Notes under the pieces: model-generated
What the model saw: only the letters and a program-made list of their open reading frames with translations
Told to the model about the DNA's origin: nothing
The model's database searches: none
Shown here: piece after piece, positions 47,324-58,182 of the stretch
Position numbering within the stretch: position 1 is the stretch's first letter
Layout: each line of letters opens with the position of its first letter
Source of the DNA: Panicum virgatum
Taxonomy: Eukaryota > Streptophyta > Magnoliopsida > Poales > Poaceae
Reading direction: 5' to 3'
Assembly (NCBI RefSeq): GCF_016808335.1
Contig: NC_053141.1
Location: 20,529,756 to 20,593,755 of the forward strand
Length of the DNA stretch: 64,000 bases
Program-made: the position numbers and the translations under genes

Positions 47324-49509
47324 CCTAACATGGTCATCGTGACTTGTTCTGGGCCCCAAGCGCTGGAACACCGACGTCTCGCCTGGCTGGCGTCCCCGAG
47401 GCCTGCATTCCAAGCAATCATCGATAGTAGGCAATCGGCTCATGCCGGTATTCCAGCAGTACCTGAAGAACGGGCAATGCCAGTGGTCGCGTATAGCCTG
47501 GCGCCTCCCCAGCGTCCTCCCTGTGCAGTGCTCATACTCCTCCTCTTCCGATTCGTATCGGTGGCGCAACTTGTACTGGTACCGGTATTTTTCAAGAAGC
47601 CAATTGGAAGCTGGGAGTTGATTGCGGATGTGACGCACTTGTTCTTCAGTAACATGCTGTTGCTCCGGCTCGTCTTCATCCTGGGGCCATTTGCCAGAAA
47701 CGGCCTCTTTCCTCTACTCATCACGGCGGCGCATAGGTCCAGCCATGTTAATCTGGAACGCCAAGTTCTGGCCCTCAGGTCTTGAATCTGACAGCTCCAC
47801 CATGTTAGCTTGTGGGAATGGTTGACTGTCCACCTTCATCGTGTGTTGGGCTTGGATTAATCAGCCTTGCTCGATAGCCAATTGGATCTGCCGACGCCAC
47901 TCCTTGCAATCATTCGTGGCATGGGTGAACGAGTGGTGCCACTTGCAGTACAGCCTCCCCTGCAGCTCTTGTGCTGATGGCAGCTTATGATTCTCTGGGA
48001 GCTTCAACTGCTTTTCTTTGAGCAGTAGATCGAATATCTGCTCTGCCTTAGTCACGTCAAAGTCAAAGCCCTTCACAAGCCCCTTCTGTTTGACCCACTT
48101 GCATGGGACGGGGTTTGCCACAGCCACTTCTTGTTCCCCGCCAGAATCATCGGAATCATCTGCTTGGGCCATATTTACATGGCGCTTGAATTTTTCCTAG
48201 TACAGCTTAGGGTGAAAGTGTTCATACGCCGTGAGCTTCTATACCATGTGTGCCAGAGAAGTGAATTCCAACTGAAAAGCCAAATCCTTGATTGGCTTAG
48301 CGAGCCCCAAAACTGCCAAATCGACTGCCTCTTTCTCTGTGATGCGCGATGAGTAGCATCGATTCTTAACTTCCCTGAAGCGCTGCACGTACTCCGACAC
48401 ACTTTCCCCTCACTTCTGCTTGACTTGGGCGAGGTCAGCAATCCCTGCTTCAGCAGCCTCAGAATGCTACTGGGTGTGGAACTGGTCTTCCAGCTGCCTC
48501 CAAGTCCGGATCGAATCTGGGGGCAGTGACGTATACCATCCAAAGGCTGAACCCGTGAGAGACTGGGAGAAGAAACAAACCCTTAGAGGATCTGACACTG
48601 AGATCACCCCGAGCTGCGTTAAGTATCGGCTCACATGCTCGATAGAGCTGGCCCCTTCTGACCCGCTAAACTTGGTGAACTTCGGGAGCCGATACTTTGG
48701 TGGCAACGGGATCAAGTCGTAATCACTTGGATACGGCTTAGAATAGCCGATCGCCTTTCTCTTGGGCAAGATGCCGAACTGGTCCCTTAATATAGCGCTG
48801 ACCTGCTCCACACTCAGAACTCCTGGGGCCGAGGGCTCAGCACTCGGCCCGGTAGCGTACTTCGCTAGCCATGCCTGTTTCTCCACATCTGCCCCTGAAG
48901 CTCCTGTACCCACCGAATATCCCGCGCGCGTTGGACTGATGCTGTCAGGTATGTACAAGCACGTGTAGCCGTGCGGGATCTCCTTAGGAGGCTCGCTCAG
49001 GAACTGGCCTTCTCCAGGACCACCGCCGATCTTGTGGATGACGTAGATCGGCGAACCTTGCGGACCTGGATTTGTGAGCGAATATGGTAAGTGCGGCCTA
49101 GACTGAAGTGAGGCATCTCCCCTGTGGCTCCCCAGGATTGGTCCTTATGGGGAGTACGGTTCTTGATCACCTCCTGGACGACACGATGTGCCACACGCTC
49201 GAGCTCATTCACTAGGCTTTCTGAGTTCCGATGAAGTGTGTGAGCCACCATGTAGTTCACCTCCTGGCGCAAGGCTCTGGTGCGCTCCTCTGATGGTTCG
49301 GACAGGTCAACATTGTCGAGAGCGCCTTCGGGTGAGAACCCCTTCTACCTGATGCCGTGGTTGCGGGTCCTCTCGAAAGAGCCGATGAGATCGGCTTCAA
49401 ACTGAGCTTTGACCTCATCATATTTTTGCTTGTGTTCTGGAGTCAGCTCTTCATATGTGACAGGTTTGGTGACCGGCGGAATCGGTGCTTGGTCCTGAGG
49501 TCCTGTCAT
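47324..49509 (-). pseudogene. Tat C gag
   Basis: Reading leftwards: start MTGPQDQAP (A at 49509) with YEELTPEHKQKYDEVKAQFE; gag core 48958-48467 (YRLPKFTKFSGSEGASSIEH, GSAFGWYTSLPPDSIRTW); a CKWHHSFTHATNDC zinc-like motif (48172-47861); and a C-terminal HWHCPFFRYCWNTG segment with Cys/His (47638-47306, its last bases read into the solo LTR). Several stops and frameshifts divide these pieces. This forms the particle; the Cys/His motifs would bind RNA. Confidence 0.85.
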
Positions 49510-49564
49510 CTCTGCGGTGGGCGTTGTTGCTGATGAATGTCCCACCAGGCGTGCCAGAATGTGT
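49510..49564 (-). other. Tat C primer-binding site
   Basis: Minus-strand TGGCACGCCTGGTGGGAC at 49539-49556, eight bases from the LTR. It starts with TGG as tRNA-primed sites do. Tat elements are reported to use tRNA-Arg; I cannot confirm the tRNA here. Confidence 0.65.
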
Positions 49565-50280
49565 TGTCGGTCAAAACCCACCGGCGAGTAGCGACAGGCA
49601 ACACGAAGAGCTGGGAGGTCGCCGGGGCACTGGCAGGCACTGCTCCCTCATCAACGGCCCGCAATCCTGACACACGCCACGGCTTCTGAAGACGCAGGGC
49701 GTGCCACCTGTCCTATACCTGATCAGGAAGGTGCGAACGTGCAAGCGACAATTTGCCTGCATACACAAACACGTGGAAACAAAAGTCCGAGTCGTGGTCG
49801 GCTCCCCGGGACGACTCTTGCATTAGCTTTAAAGAGCGGATCGAGTCCCGGTGTCAGATCAGATCTGTATGTATCCGGATATTGATGAATAAAGCACATA
49901 ATCGTAAAGCTGCTTCAATTAAATCTAGCTAATCTAATCCGCGACGATCAAAGCTTCACTGCTAGATCGGAACATCCTACATGTAATTGAGCCTAATGAA
50001 CGTAATAAATAACTAAACCTTAACCAGAATACAGGCCTAAGAACAAGCAAAAAGCCGATTCCCGGATCAATTCCCTGTTAAGACTAAGTCAAAGCATCTA
50101 ATACGTCACCGGATCATCCAACTCGTTTGCAAGGCCTAACCTAGTAGATATTACGCCAATTCTTAAGTGTAAGAACAAACCACAACACATTAGATCTACT
50201 AGATAGAAAAGAAGCAGGGTGTCATTTCTACACGACTAATTTCATGCAACAAGAATTAGTATAAGATTAAAACATGATCA
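49565..50280 (-). repeat. Tat C 5' LTR, truncated (about 716 bp left)
   Basis: Matches the first part of the 3' LTR (33944 on) from TGTCGGTCAAAACCC, then stops at about 50278-50280, where the 3' LTR continues for some 500 bp more. The lost part held the LTR start and probably its promoter. Confidence 0.88.
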
Positions 50281-50336
50281 GCGACTCGAAAAGCCGACTA
50301 AACCTTAACCAGAATAGAGGCCTAAGAACAAGAATT
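50281..50336. other. Templated filler at the Tat C / Athila F deletion junction
   Basis: cgactcgaaaagc (50282-50294) repeats Athila F at 50352-50364. 50297-50332 repeats a Tat LTR stretch and matches the 3' LTR version (aatagagg, about 34392-34427) rather than the neighbouring 5' LTR version (aatacagg). Such patchwork is what end-joining repair with template copying leaves. Confidence 0.65.
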
Positions 50337-51165
50337 TCCTTGTGTTGCGGCCGACTCGAAAAGCTCGAAGAAAATGTTCTAGGAAATCATATTTCCTCGT
50401 TTCGGAGTTCCTAGAGTCATGATCAGTGATGGAGGCTCACACTTCATTGAAAAAACCTTCAGGAAGTGCCTCAGTGAGTTAGGAGTGGATCACCGGGTTG
50501 CTACACCATACCATCCCCAAACAAGTGGTCAAGCAGAGACGTCGAACAAGCAAATTAAGAATATCTTGCAAAAGACAGTCAATGCCAAGGGGAAGGGATG
50601 GCGAAGCAAACTACCTGAGGCACTATGGGCCTATCGAATAGCTTACAAAACTCTGATAGGGATGACACCGTATCAACTGGTTTATGGCAAGACTTGCCAT
50701 CTTCTAGTTGGACTCGAGTATAAGTCCCATTGGGCGATCAAGAGGTGGAACATGGACCTTCAGTCAGCCGGGATCAAACGACAAATCCAACTGGCTGAAC
50801 TGGATGAATGGAGGGAGAAGGCCTACCATAGCTCCAAGCTCTACAAGGAGCAGACGAAAAGATGGCACGATAAGCGAATCAAGATCAAGCATTTCAAAGC
50901 GGGAGACAAGGTACTCCTCTTTAACTCCCGCATTCATTTGTTTGGTTATGGTAAGCTTAGAAGTAAGTGGGAAGGCCCATTCTTAGTCCTTAACACCGCT
51001 GACCACGGTGCTATAACCCTCCAGGATGATGACGGGAACATTTTCAAGGCCAATGGCCAAAGATTGAAAATATTCCTCGAGCCCGAAATACCGGAACTCG
51101 AAGAGGTAGATGTCTACAAGCTATCCGAGTTAGAGCATGCATCTACGGTCGTCGCCGTACCTTGA
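50337..51165 (+). pseudogene. Athila F integrase core and C-terminus
   Basis: Resumes in the integrase core, then MISDGGSHF (catalytic D) and [17 protein letters not shown] (catalytic E), LPEALWAYRIAYKT, YQLVYGKTCH, and the C-terminal LRSKWEGPFLVLN and NGQRLKIFLEPEIPE. A TAG at 50377-50379 breaks the start; 50419-51165 is open for 248 codons. About 28 residues of the core are missing at the Tat C junction, between the piece ending 33943 and this one. Confidence 0.87.
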
Positions 51166-51477
51166 ACGGGTTGTATCCTAGGTTTAGTGTCTCTCTTCCT
51201 CTCTCCTATGCTTTACTTTCCTTTTCTGGACCAAAACACCCAAATGCCCGAAAATAGAAAGACCAAGGAGGAAGATTCCAGAAGCCGGCCGGCCTGGCCC
51301 CAAGCCCGTTCGCCCTCATCCTTTCGTGCAACATTCAAATTGTTGTAAACGTTCATCTCCAGGGCGTTCGGATCGATCTGAGTTGATTTAAACCGAGAGG
51401 CCTCCCCCTCTTCCTCATTCCAACACTCTTCACCAGAATTCTCCTCATTCCTCCACTCCTCCACCGAGATCACACCC
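51166..51477 (+). promoter_or_regulatory. Athila F internal promoter-like module before the third ORF
   Basis: GCCGGCCGGCC at 51284-51294, about 95 bp, TATA-like TTTAAA (51387-51392), CT-rich leader (51400-51470), ATG at 51478. Same order as in Athila B and D. Activity is inferred. Confidence 0.5.
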
Positions 51478-52295
51478 ATGGACGCGCAACCCTCTCCAAA
51501 AACTCCCAAATCAGCGTCCATGGAGCCTTCCAATCCAAAATCGCACTCAAAGTCTAGCCATTCATGCGCGTCATCCAGCAGCGTCAGGATCCTTGGATCA
51601 CAGGAGATCGCCGCCCTGTCTCTGTCGCCACCTGCCGGCTGGCCTAGAGGAGGCCGGCCGGCCTCACCCCGAGGCCGGGCGTCTCCCGGTTTGGCAGAGA
51701 GTGCTGCCCAGGGGCCAGGAGCAGGAGCCATCGTGCGCTCCCGCGCGCTCAGCCCGGTGCGACCTACAACAGGGGTTCTTTCCCCTAGAAAGGTCGTTAC
51801 TAAGCGCGCAAGAACGTCTTCCGCGGGCCGCGTCGTTCATGTCGCTGCACTCCAAGCGGTGCAGATCGACTCATTGACGTACTCCCCCGCCAGTCCTAGC
51901 CCTCCACGCTATTCCGTGACCGGAGCCAAGGTCGGGCGAGGGAAGGTGCTCACCCCGCCATTGGATCGCAGCTGTGTCGATTCCCCACCGGACACGGTGC
52001 GGCGTCACATCAAGCCGCCGCCGATCCGTGGCCCACCTGAGATCCATGCTTACACGAATACTGAGGATGAGGACGAGGACAAGGAGGTAACGACGTCGCC
52101 TCTCTTCGTGCACAGCTCGCTGCCCTCCGGCTACGCCTCAACAATATGGATGAGCGCGTGGCCGAGTTGGAGATCGACCGGATGGAGTTGGGTGATCGGG
52201 TAGACACCCTTCGTAAGGTTGTTTGTTCTAAGATCAAACGCCTTGCGAAGGTGACCGGGAGCGAGGATCTATATCGATCCCCGGACCCGAAGTAG
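51478..52295 (+). pseudogene. Athila F third ORF: Ser/Pro-rich basic protein with coiled-coil tail
   Basis: MDAQPSPKTPKSASMEPSNP start; S/P-rich, basic (SPRKVVTKRARTSS), then an acidic EDEDEDKE run. A frameshift near 52110 moves the tail into another frame, where RVAELEIDRMELGDRVDTL has heptad spacing and runs to TAG at 52293-52295. No recognised domain. The layout (S/P and basic start, acidic middle, coiled-coil end) resembles the third ORF of Athila D, though I cannot align them by eye. Confidence 0.6.
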
Positions 52296-53477
52296 GTGTA
52301 GGCCTAGAAAGAGTCTTTAGGTTTAGATTTTGGTGCTGCATTTTAAATTCCTTTATTTCATTCCTTTACTTCATTCAATTGTATGCAGCAGCACCCCACT
52401 TTACTTTTGTATAAAATAAAATTAAAGAGTTGTTCTTCCTTGTGCTCTTGTGGTTGGTGCACATGTGTGTGTGCCAACCACACCCCTATTCTAATCTTTC
52501 ACTAAGTGCGCAGTGATTTCAAACAAGGAGAACAGAACTAGCGTTCCAGAGAAATTTGAACGAACTTCGACGGGCATTCAAGCAGGGCGGCCTAAACCAG
52601 GCCGGCCGGCCTACATTTTTTGTCAAATTGGCCAAGGTAACTTCCCTGGAACAGAGTACACCGAGCCTGCACGACTGCAAAAGGGCCACAGAGATTGGCC
52701 ACAGGTGCAGGCCCCACTTGTTGGCCTCTCTCCGAGAGCCTTTGCGTGGTACTGGTTCGATCCCTCTACTACCCTATCCTTCCTACTTTCGTTCAAAATT
52801 CACCCTGATTAAATTCAAGTAAAATCGTGAACGAATTGCATAGGAAGAGTGAAATCGTTTCATGAAACCGGAATGTGCTAAGTTTTATTTCATATAGAAG
52901 TACCTTTCTACCTTGGAACTTGTTTAGGATCGCTCACCGTCTTGCTTATTGATCTTTGTGATATGATGACATGAGGTTGTGCAAGTTCCTAATTCAAAGT
53001 CTTGGAAGTTTTTTATTTCAAAAACACAAAACAAGGCGACTCTTGTGCTTAGTTTGTCATATACCTATTCCAGAGCCTTTACATTATTTACATACAAATT
53101 CAAACCTATAGTTGTCTTTCTCATTCTGAGCTCGTGCAAACGCCATGCCTTTGAAGTCAGTTATGGTTGTGCATCGCTGTGGATCATACACATACACGGT
53201 CATCACTCCAACGTCCTCCATGTGATTGCATAAAGCTCTCCATCCCCCTGAAATAATAAGAAAAGAAACATATGAACGACATTCATGCTAGTTCAACTCA
53301 AAAAAAAAAAGAATGAGAAAGGGGAGAAATGGAAGATGCTTGAATACCACTGAGGACTTACATTCCATTTACACTTGCACATGACCCGAGTGATGAACAT
53401 TCTAACTACCAGGAGACATTATGTTTGCGCTAGCAATATGAGTGTGTAAGACATGCAATCACCCTTACCCGAGCTCC
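52296..53477 (+). other. Athila F 3' noncoding region
   Basis: About 1.2 kb without a supported gene. It holds a long imperfect hairpin (arms TGTGGTTGGTGCACA / TGTGTGCCAACCACA, 52449-52482), another AGGCCGGCCGGCCT palindrome (52599-52612) and T-rich stretches. It ends at the Tekay LTR at 53478. The Athila F 3' LTR is not seen before that point. Confidence 0.6.
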
Positions 53478-56400
53478 TGTAACACCTGGTTTACAAAAGG
53501 ACATAAACCGAGCAATCATATACATGCCAGGATCAAGTCACACGTATATACAACAGAATGAACAGTATATGACAGCACATATCACATAAAAAGATATAAT
53601 AAAGTGAGTACAAATATTATTTATTACATTAATGACAAAATGTCTGATACATCGGAAGCGTAAAAACATATACGTAAACTCTCGTCGAAGCTGGGCACCA
53701 TAGGGACGTCGACTGGGAGATGACCGCCTAGAAGTCCTCGTACTCCAGGTAGCTCTGGGTGAACACCCTCGTGTCGGCAGAAACTGAGCAGCAGTAGAGT
53801 ATCCCCAAAAAGAACAAGGGAAAAAGAGTAGAGTAGACAAGAGTGAGTAGACAACTTGTACTCAACAAGTATAACACAAACTATGAGGCTCTAAGATTGG
53901 CTGACTCAACTGCATTAGCTTTTAATCTTGGCAAAATTTTATTAAAGCTATTTACTACAAGTTGATGAGTTACCATACCACAGTTACATAGTAATTAATC
54001 AGAATTAATTATGATAGTACTGAGAATCAAACCAAACCAAACCACCCGGGGAACCCCCCTAATCAAAGGAAGATAACCCCACTAATCAAAAGGAGGATTT
54101 GGGCCGCTCATGATCGTGAGCACGACTAGTATACTAGTTTTACACTCTGCAGAGGTTGCACATCTTTACCCACAAGTCATGAGCTACGCTAGTTGTTCAT
54201 CACACTTCCATAGGTGAGATGACTAGCAAACTCACTACGAGGCCATTACAAATGACCACGTTGGTAAGGTGTAACCACTAAGGATTCAGGCTCCGCAATG
54301 ATGGGGCCCACCTCGAGGGGGTACAAGATAACACAGACCAAGCCTCGTAGTGCAGGGACCATTGAAGCTCACCCCCCCTCTTGCCCCGTCGGTAAGTTAC
54401 TCCCGAACCAAAATGACCTAATTAGTAAGCCAAGACCATCCCATTCCAGTCTTGTGGTAGCGCTGTTGTCCCAGGTTGTCGCTCTATGAACCGGTCCTTA
54501 GGGAGAGTGGCCAACCCAGCACTAAGCACCGTGCTGGCCCCCTAAACCATGTTTCTAGAAAAACCCATTTTAACGAGACGTGAGCCACTCAAGTACACCG
54601 CACAGAGGGCCACTCTCAGAATTAAGTTGCATATACCATTAATCAAATTAATTAAAAAGGACCAAGTGTGTTATAGCGCGGCACCTAGCACAACTAACCA
54701 AAATGCAACCCAAGGTAATTATATAAAGGATAAATGTGGCTAGGAAAACCTTATAAGCATACAGTATTAAAATGCAGTATGAAAATATATTTAAAAGTGA
54801 TAGGTGGTGTTCATGTTATACTTGCCTTCCTCAAAGTTCTCTTGCCGCTCAAACTGCTGTGAAGACGATGGCTGCTCCGGGCACTGGTACTCCTCCGAAG
54901 GATCAACGTCTACTCACGATCACAACGCCAAAACAAGGTCCAGCACATACACATACATGCAAATAAAAGAAAACGCTAAGAAACAGTACAACAATACATA
55001 AAAACAGCAAACGAAACTAAGCTAGAACTATTCTATGCATTACAACAATCACGTGGACATAAAGAACACCTAAAACGGAGCTAGAACACGAAAACTAGGC
55101 TTAAAACAAGGTCTAGGGGCTTTTCTGCAAGAAAAACAGAGACTAAAACGTAAAAACAGAAAAGATCCGAGGGCTAAAGCGCTAAAACAACTGGGCTGGA
55201 CTGCGGGTTCTAATTCTAAAAAGCTTAGGGTTCAAAACATAAAAACCAGGGCTGATTCACAATTACTTTTGAACTAAGTGGACGGCGGGTTGAATCTAGG
55301 AAAGGTTAGGGTCTCTTTAGCAAGATCACCAGTGAAACGGTACGCTCGATCTAATCTGGCGTGTTAATCTCAGATCCGATGGCTCAGACCTGACGCGGGC
55401 GACAGCGGCGGCGGAACTCGTCGGAAAACCAATTTCCGCGGCAGTGCTGCGCGGGGGCTCGCCGGAGTTCGTCAAATTCGGCACTCCGGGGGTCAAATTG
55501 ACCGGGGCTTGGGTCAAGAAGGACCAGCAGGACATGGCGAACACCTCTGGGCACTCAGGATGGGTGGTCTGCGATCGCACGTGGCTCGCCACAGTGAGAG
55601 GCAGCACAGGGTTGCCGGCGAGCCAGTGCACGCAGTTCTGGCCCCGCTTCGGGCTTGATTCGGCACTGGGAAGCATTTACGCGATGCAACTAACCTTTCC
55701 AGGGCTATGGATTGGCTTGGACGCGTGTGGAGCAGTTCGGCTGCTATGGCACGGTGGCGCTGTCAACCACGGCGAGGCATTCTATGCGCACGGAGGGATA
55801 GAGCAAGGGAACGAGGGGTTCGGTGTGTCCCTTACCACCACGGGAAGTTATGGCGGGACCACGTTGGTGTAGAACGTCAACACAGCACTGGAATTCCAGC
55901 GGCGGAGACGCGGCTCGACGGAGCATGCACACGGAAATTTAAGTGCAGTGCAGGGTCGGGGTTGGGAGTGGAGCTCCGAGCGTCTGGATCCTGTGGTTCG
56001 ACTCCTGACAGATCTGTGAAGGTGCAGCGGGGGTCAGGGAGATGTGAAGTTCACCGATGGCGAGCAATCGCGGCGGCGGACAGGGCTCACCTGAGTTGAG
56101 CTCCGGTGAAATTCCGGTGCTGCACGATTCGGGGTCGAGGATGGTTGGCTCGAGGAGCTCCCTGTCATCAAGGCGAAGCTGCGGTGGTGGTTGGCAAGGG
56201 TGGAGGTGTAGCAAGGCGGTGTGGCCGCAGCGGCGCACGAGCTCTGCACGGCGGAGCGAGCGAGCGGAGGCGTTGGAGCTTGGTGGCGGCTGCGGTGTGG
56301 CGTGATAGGGCACGGGGAAGTGCGCAGGGGCTAATTAAAGGGCAGGCCGGGATTTTGGGCGTGCGTGCACGGCGCAATCGTGACAAGAATCGCGGGCGGC

Positions 56401-56877
56401 GCCTGACACGGTGGAAGTGGATCACGCCAATGGTTCCGCGTGATCTGGCTTGGTGGCGCTGCTTCTAGAAGGAACGAGGTGCGTGTGAGGGAGGGCTGCA
56501 GGTGGGTCTCGTGGCCGGGCAGAACGGGCGGGACGGTCCACGGGCAGGCGAGGCGACCAGGCAACGGGACGGTGCAGAGGAGCTTGGGCACAGGGAGGAA
56601 GAAAGGAAGGGGGAGGAGGGAGCGCCGACAGGTGGGTCCGGACGGCAGACTAAGTGGAAGGGAGCACAGACACGAGTGAGCGCGAGGGCGAGCGAACTGA
56701 GGCGCTAACGCGTGGGGTCATGCTGTCAGTCGCAGGCAGGGGCGCGGTGCTGGGCTGCAGGAGCGCGTGGCTTGCTGGGCTGGCATGGGTGAAACGGGCC
56801 GAGCGGAGGGCTGGGCTGCGGGAAAAGAGAGGAGGTGGGCCGAGGTGCTGCTGTTTTGGGCCGGCGGCTTGGGTTGG
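53478..56877 (-). repeat. Tekay LTR inserted in Athila F, cut near its end by Athila D
   Basis: Starts TGTAACACCTGG and aligns with the other Tekay LTRs in the same orientation, with a more diverged GC-rich core (about 55380-56877). It lacks the last about 290 bp (the AT-rich TTTGAATTCAA... end), because Athila D begins at 56878. Solo LTR or one end of a full element: the rest would be beyond Athila D, outside the window. Confidence 0.88.
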
Positions 56878-58051
56878 TGTTGGCGCTCCTTAAGTACCCA
56901 TTTTACTATATGATTAGGAGTTATTTTGGTAAATTCTTCGGGATGATTCATGTACTAACCCACCACTTGACACCCGAACTTGACCGTTTTCGATTTTGTC
57001 CTGGATTTTGGAGCATGTTGCATTTTGACAGGAAATTGGACATTTTCGGAGATGTTTTGATGCATGGTTACAACTGGGCTAAGATGAGGAATAAGAAGAA
57101 GAGGCCACACGCGAAAGATGGGACCAAAAGGGGCCAGAAAGGGCCCAGGCCGGCTGGCCTAGCCCATTTCGGAGCCCAATCGGTCTCAATTTTCTTCAGC
57201 GCGAAGTATGCGTCAACCCTAATCTGTGTTTTACCAAAACCACCGACCAGAACCGCCTATATAAACCCCGAAGCCGCCGTCAAAGAGGGGAATAATTCGG
57301 AGAGCATCCAGAGACGAGTTTCAGAGATCCATTCGAGTTAGACACAAGAGAAAGGCGACACCGGAGGCCTCATCGTCCCTCGGCGCCGCTGCAAGTTGGA
57401 GGACAGCAAGGGATCCATCCTTTGCCGGAGATTTTGTCACCATGATCGACTACGCTTCGCTTAGCTTCATGGGGTAAAGTCCTCGTTTGTTCATGGGGTT
57501 GTAAGGAGATCTTGAGTTGTAATTGCCGAATCCTTTATGAGATTGATCTATCACGATTCTTGTCGATGATGCTTTGATGCTTAATAGTTCGCGACTTGAC
57601 TTTGGGTTTGCTTTGCTCTTGCATGGTTTACTTAGATTACATCAACTATCATGTTTTTGTTGATTTGTTACCGATTATCCTCGTGTAGTGACAATATGCG
57701 GGAGGGAAATGTTTTGATCTTGGAACACACCTTTGGTAGATTAGATCCGTTCTTCGTTGCTTGGCGATTACATCTCTAGTGATCCTAGACCCTATGGACA
57801 AATGCTATTCATATCTTGTGCACACATCTATCTTTGCTCACTAGTCTAGATTAAATTAGATTGGTTAGATTAGATCTATTTCACACTCAATCATTCAATA
57901 TAGATCTTTTACCAACATCATTAGTGCTTAGTTAAGCATAGTAATACACTTGTTCCGTGGATTGATAAACCTTGGGGGAATACTCTAAGGGAAAAGCTAC
58001 ACGATCCGTGCGCTTGCGGTACGTAAATTGGCGCTTTAAGAAGCGTCAACA
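56878..58051 (+). repeat. Athila D 5' LTR (1174 bp)
   Basis: Starts TGTTGGCGCTCCTTAAG and ends GCGTCAACA. The ends are imperfect inverted repeats of each other over about 28 bp. Palindrome AGGCCGGCTGGCCT at 57147-57160, TATA box TATATAAA at 57258-57265. The last 30 bp form a hairpin (TTGGCGCTT TAAG AAGCGTCAA). The partner LTR is outside the window, so the start is set by the TG/CA ends and by loss of Tekay similarity at 56877. Confidence 0.83.
57258..57265 (+). promoter_or_regulatory. TATA box of Athila D LTR
   Basis: TATATAAA, about 100 bp after the AGGCCGGCTGGCCT palindrome, the spacing seen in the Athila B LTRs. Confidence 0.75.
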
Positions 58052-58182
58052 AGCTTTTCTGGCGCCGTTGCCGGGGAACAAGCGATTTTGCTACGTTTAA
58101 CTTTGTATTAATTTTGTTGGTTACTAACACCTAACCTTTTCTCTAGAAAATTTTTGTTTTTGTTTTTGTTTTGATTGTCTAG
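58052..58182 (+). other. Athila D primer-binding site and leader
   Basis: TGGCGCCGTTGCCGGGGA at 58060-58077, the full tRNA-Asp-type site, eight bases after the LTR. The remainder is T-rich leader to the ATG at 58183. Confidence 0.92.

Larger units (their letters stand above)
33944..50280 (-). mobile_element. Tat C: Ty3/gypsy Tat-lineage element with antisense genes and a nested solo LTR
   Basis: Minus-strand order from the right: truncated 5' LTR (49565-50280), primer site, gag (about 47330-49509), solo Tekay LTR (44006-47323) inserted between gag and protease, protease, RT, RNase H plus a second RNase H, integrase (to 39600), then a region with plus-strand genes (35422-39305), polypurine tract and 3' LTR (33944-35163). 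The additional RNase H and antisense ORFs between integrase and 3' LTR fit the Tat lineage. About 13 kb without the nested LTR. The right end was lost in a deletion, so no target-site pair can be seen. Confidence 0.9.
10275..53477 (+). mobile_element. Athila F: degraded host Athila element, in three visible pieces
   Basis: Pieces: 10275-10753 (protease), 31894-33943 (RT, RNase H, integrase zinc domain) and about 50337-53477 (integrase core and C-terminus, third ORF, 3' noncoding). Evidence that the pieces belong together: removing Athila B plus one target-site copy joins the first two pieces in one reading frame; the third resumes integrase a few dozen residues after the second stops, across the Tat C insertion. 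Its LTRs are not in the window. It is the oldest layer here. Confidence 0.85.

Noticed and set aside
52080..52113. A GT...AG pair in the Athila F third ORF that could be an intron
   Set aside because: The spacing of about 30 bases is far below workable plant intron size; a frameshift explains the change of frame better.
56885..56889. gctcc here and at 53473-53477 looked like a target-site duplication closing the Tekay LTR
   Set aside because: The LTR is missing its conserved last about 290 bp at this point, and a new LTR (Athila D, TGTTGGCGCTCC) begins at 56878, so gctcc is part of Athila D. A 5-base match is easily chance.
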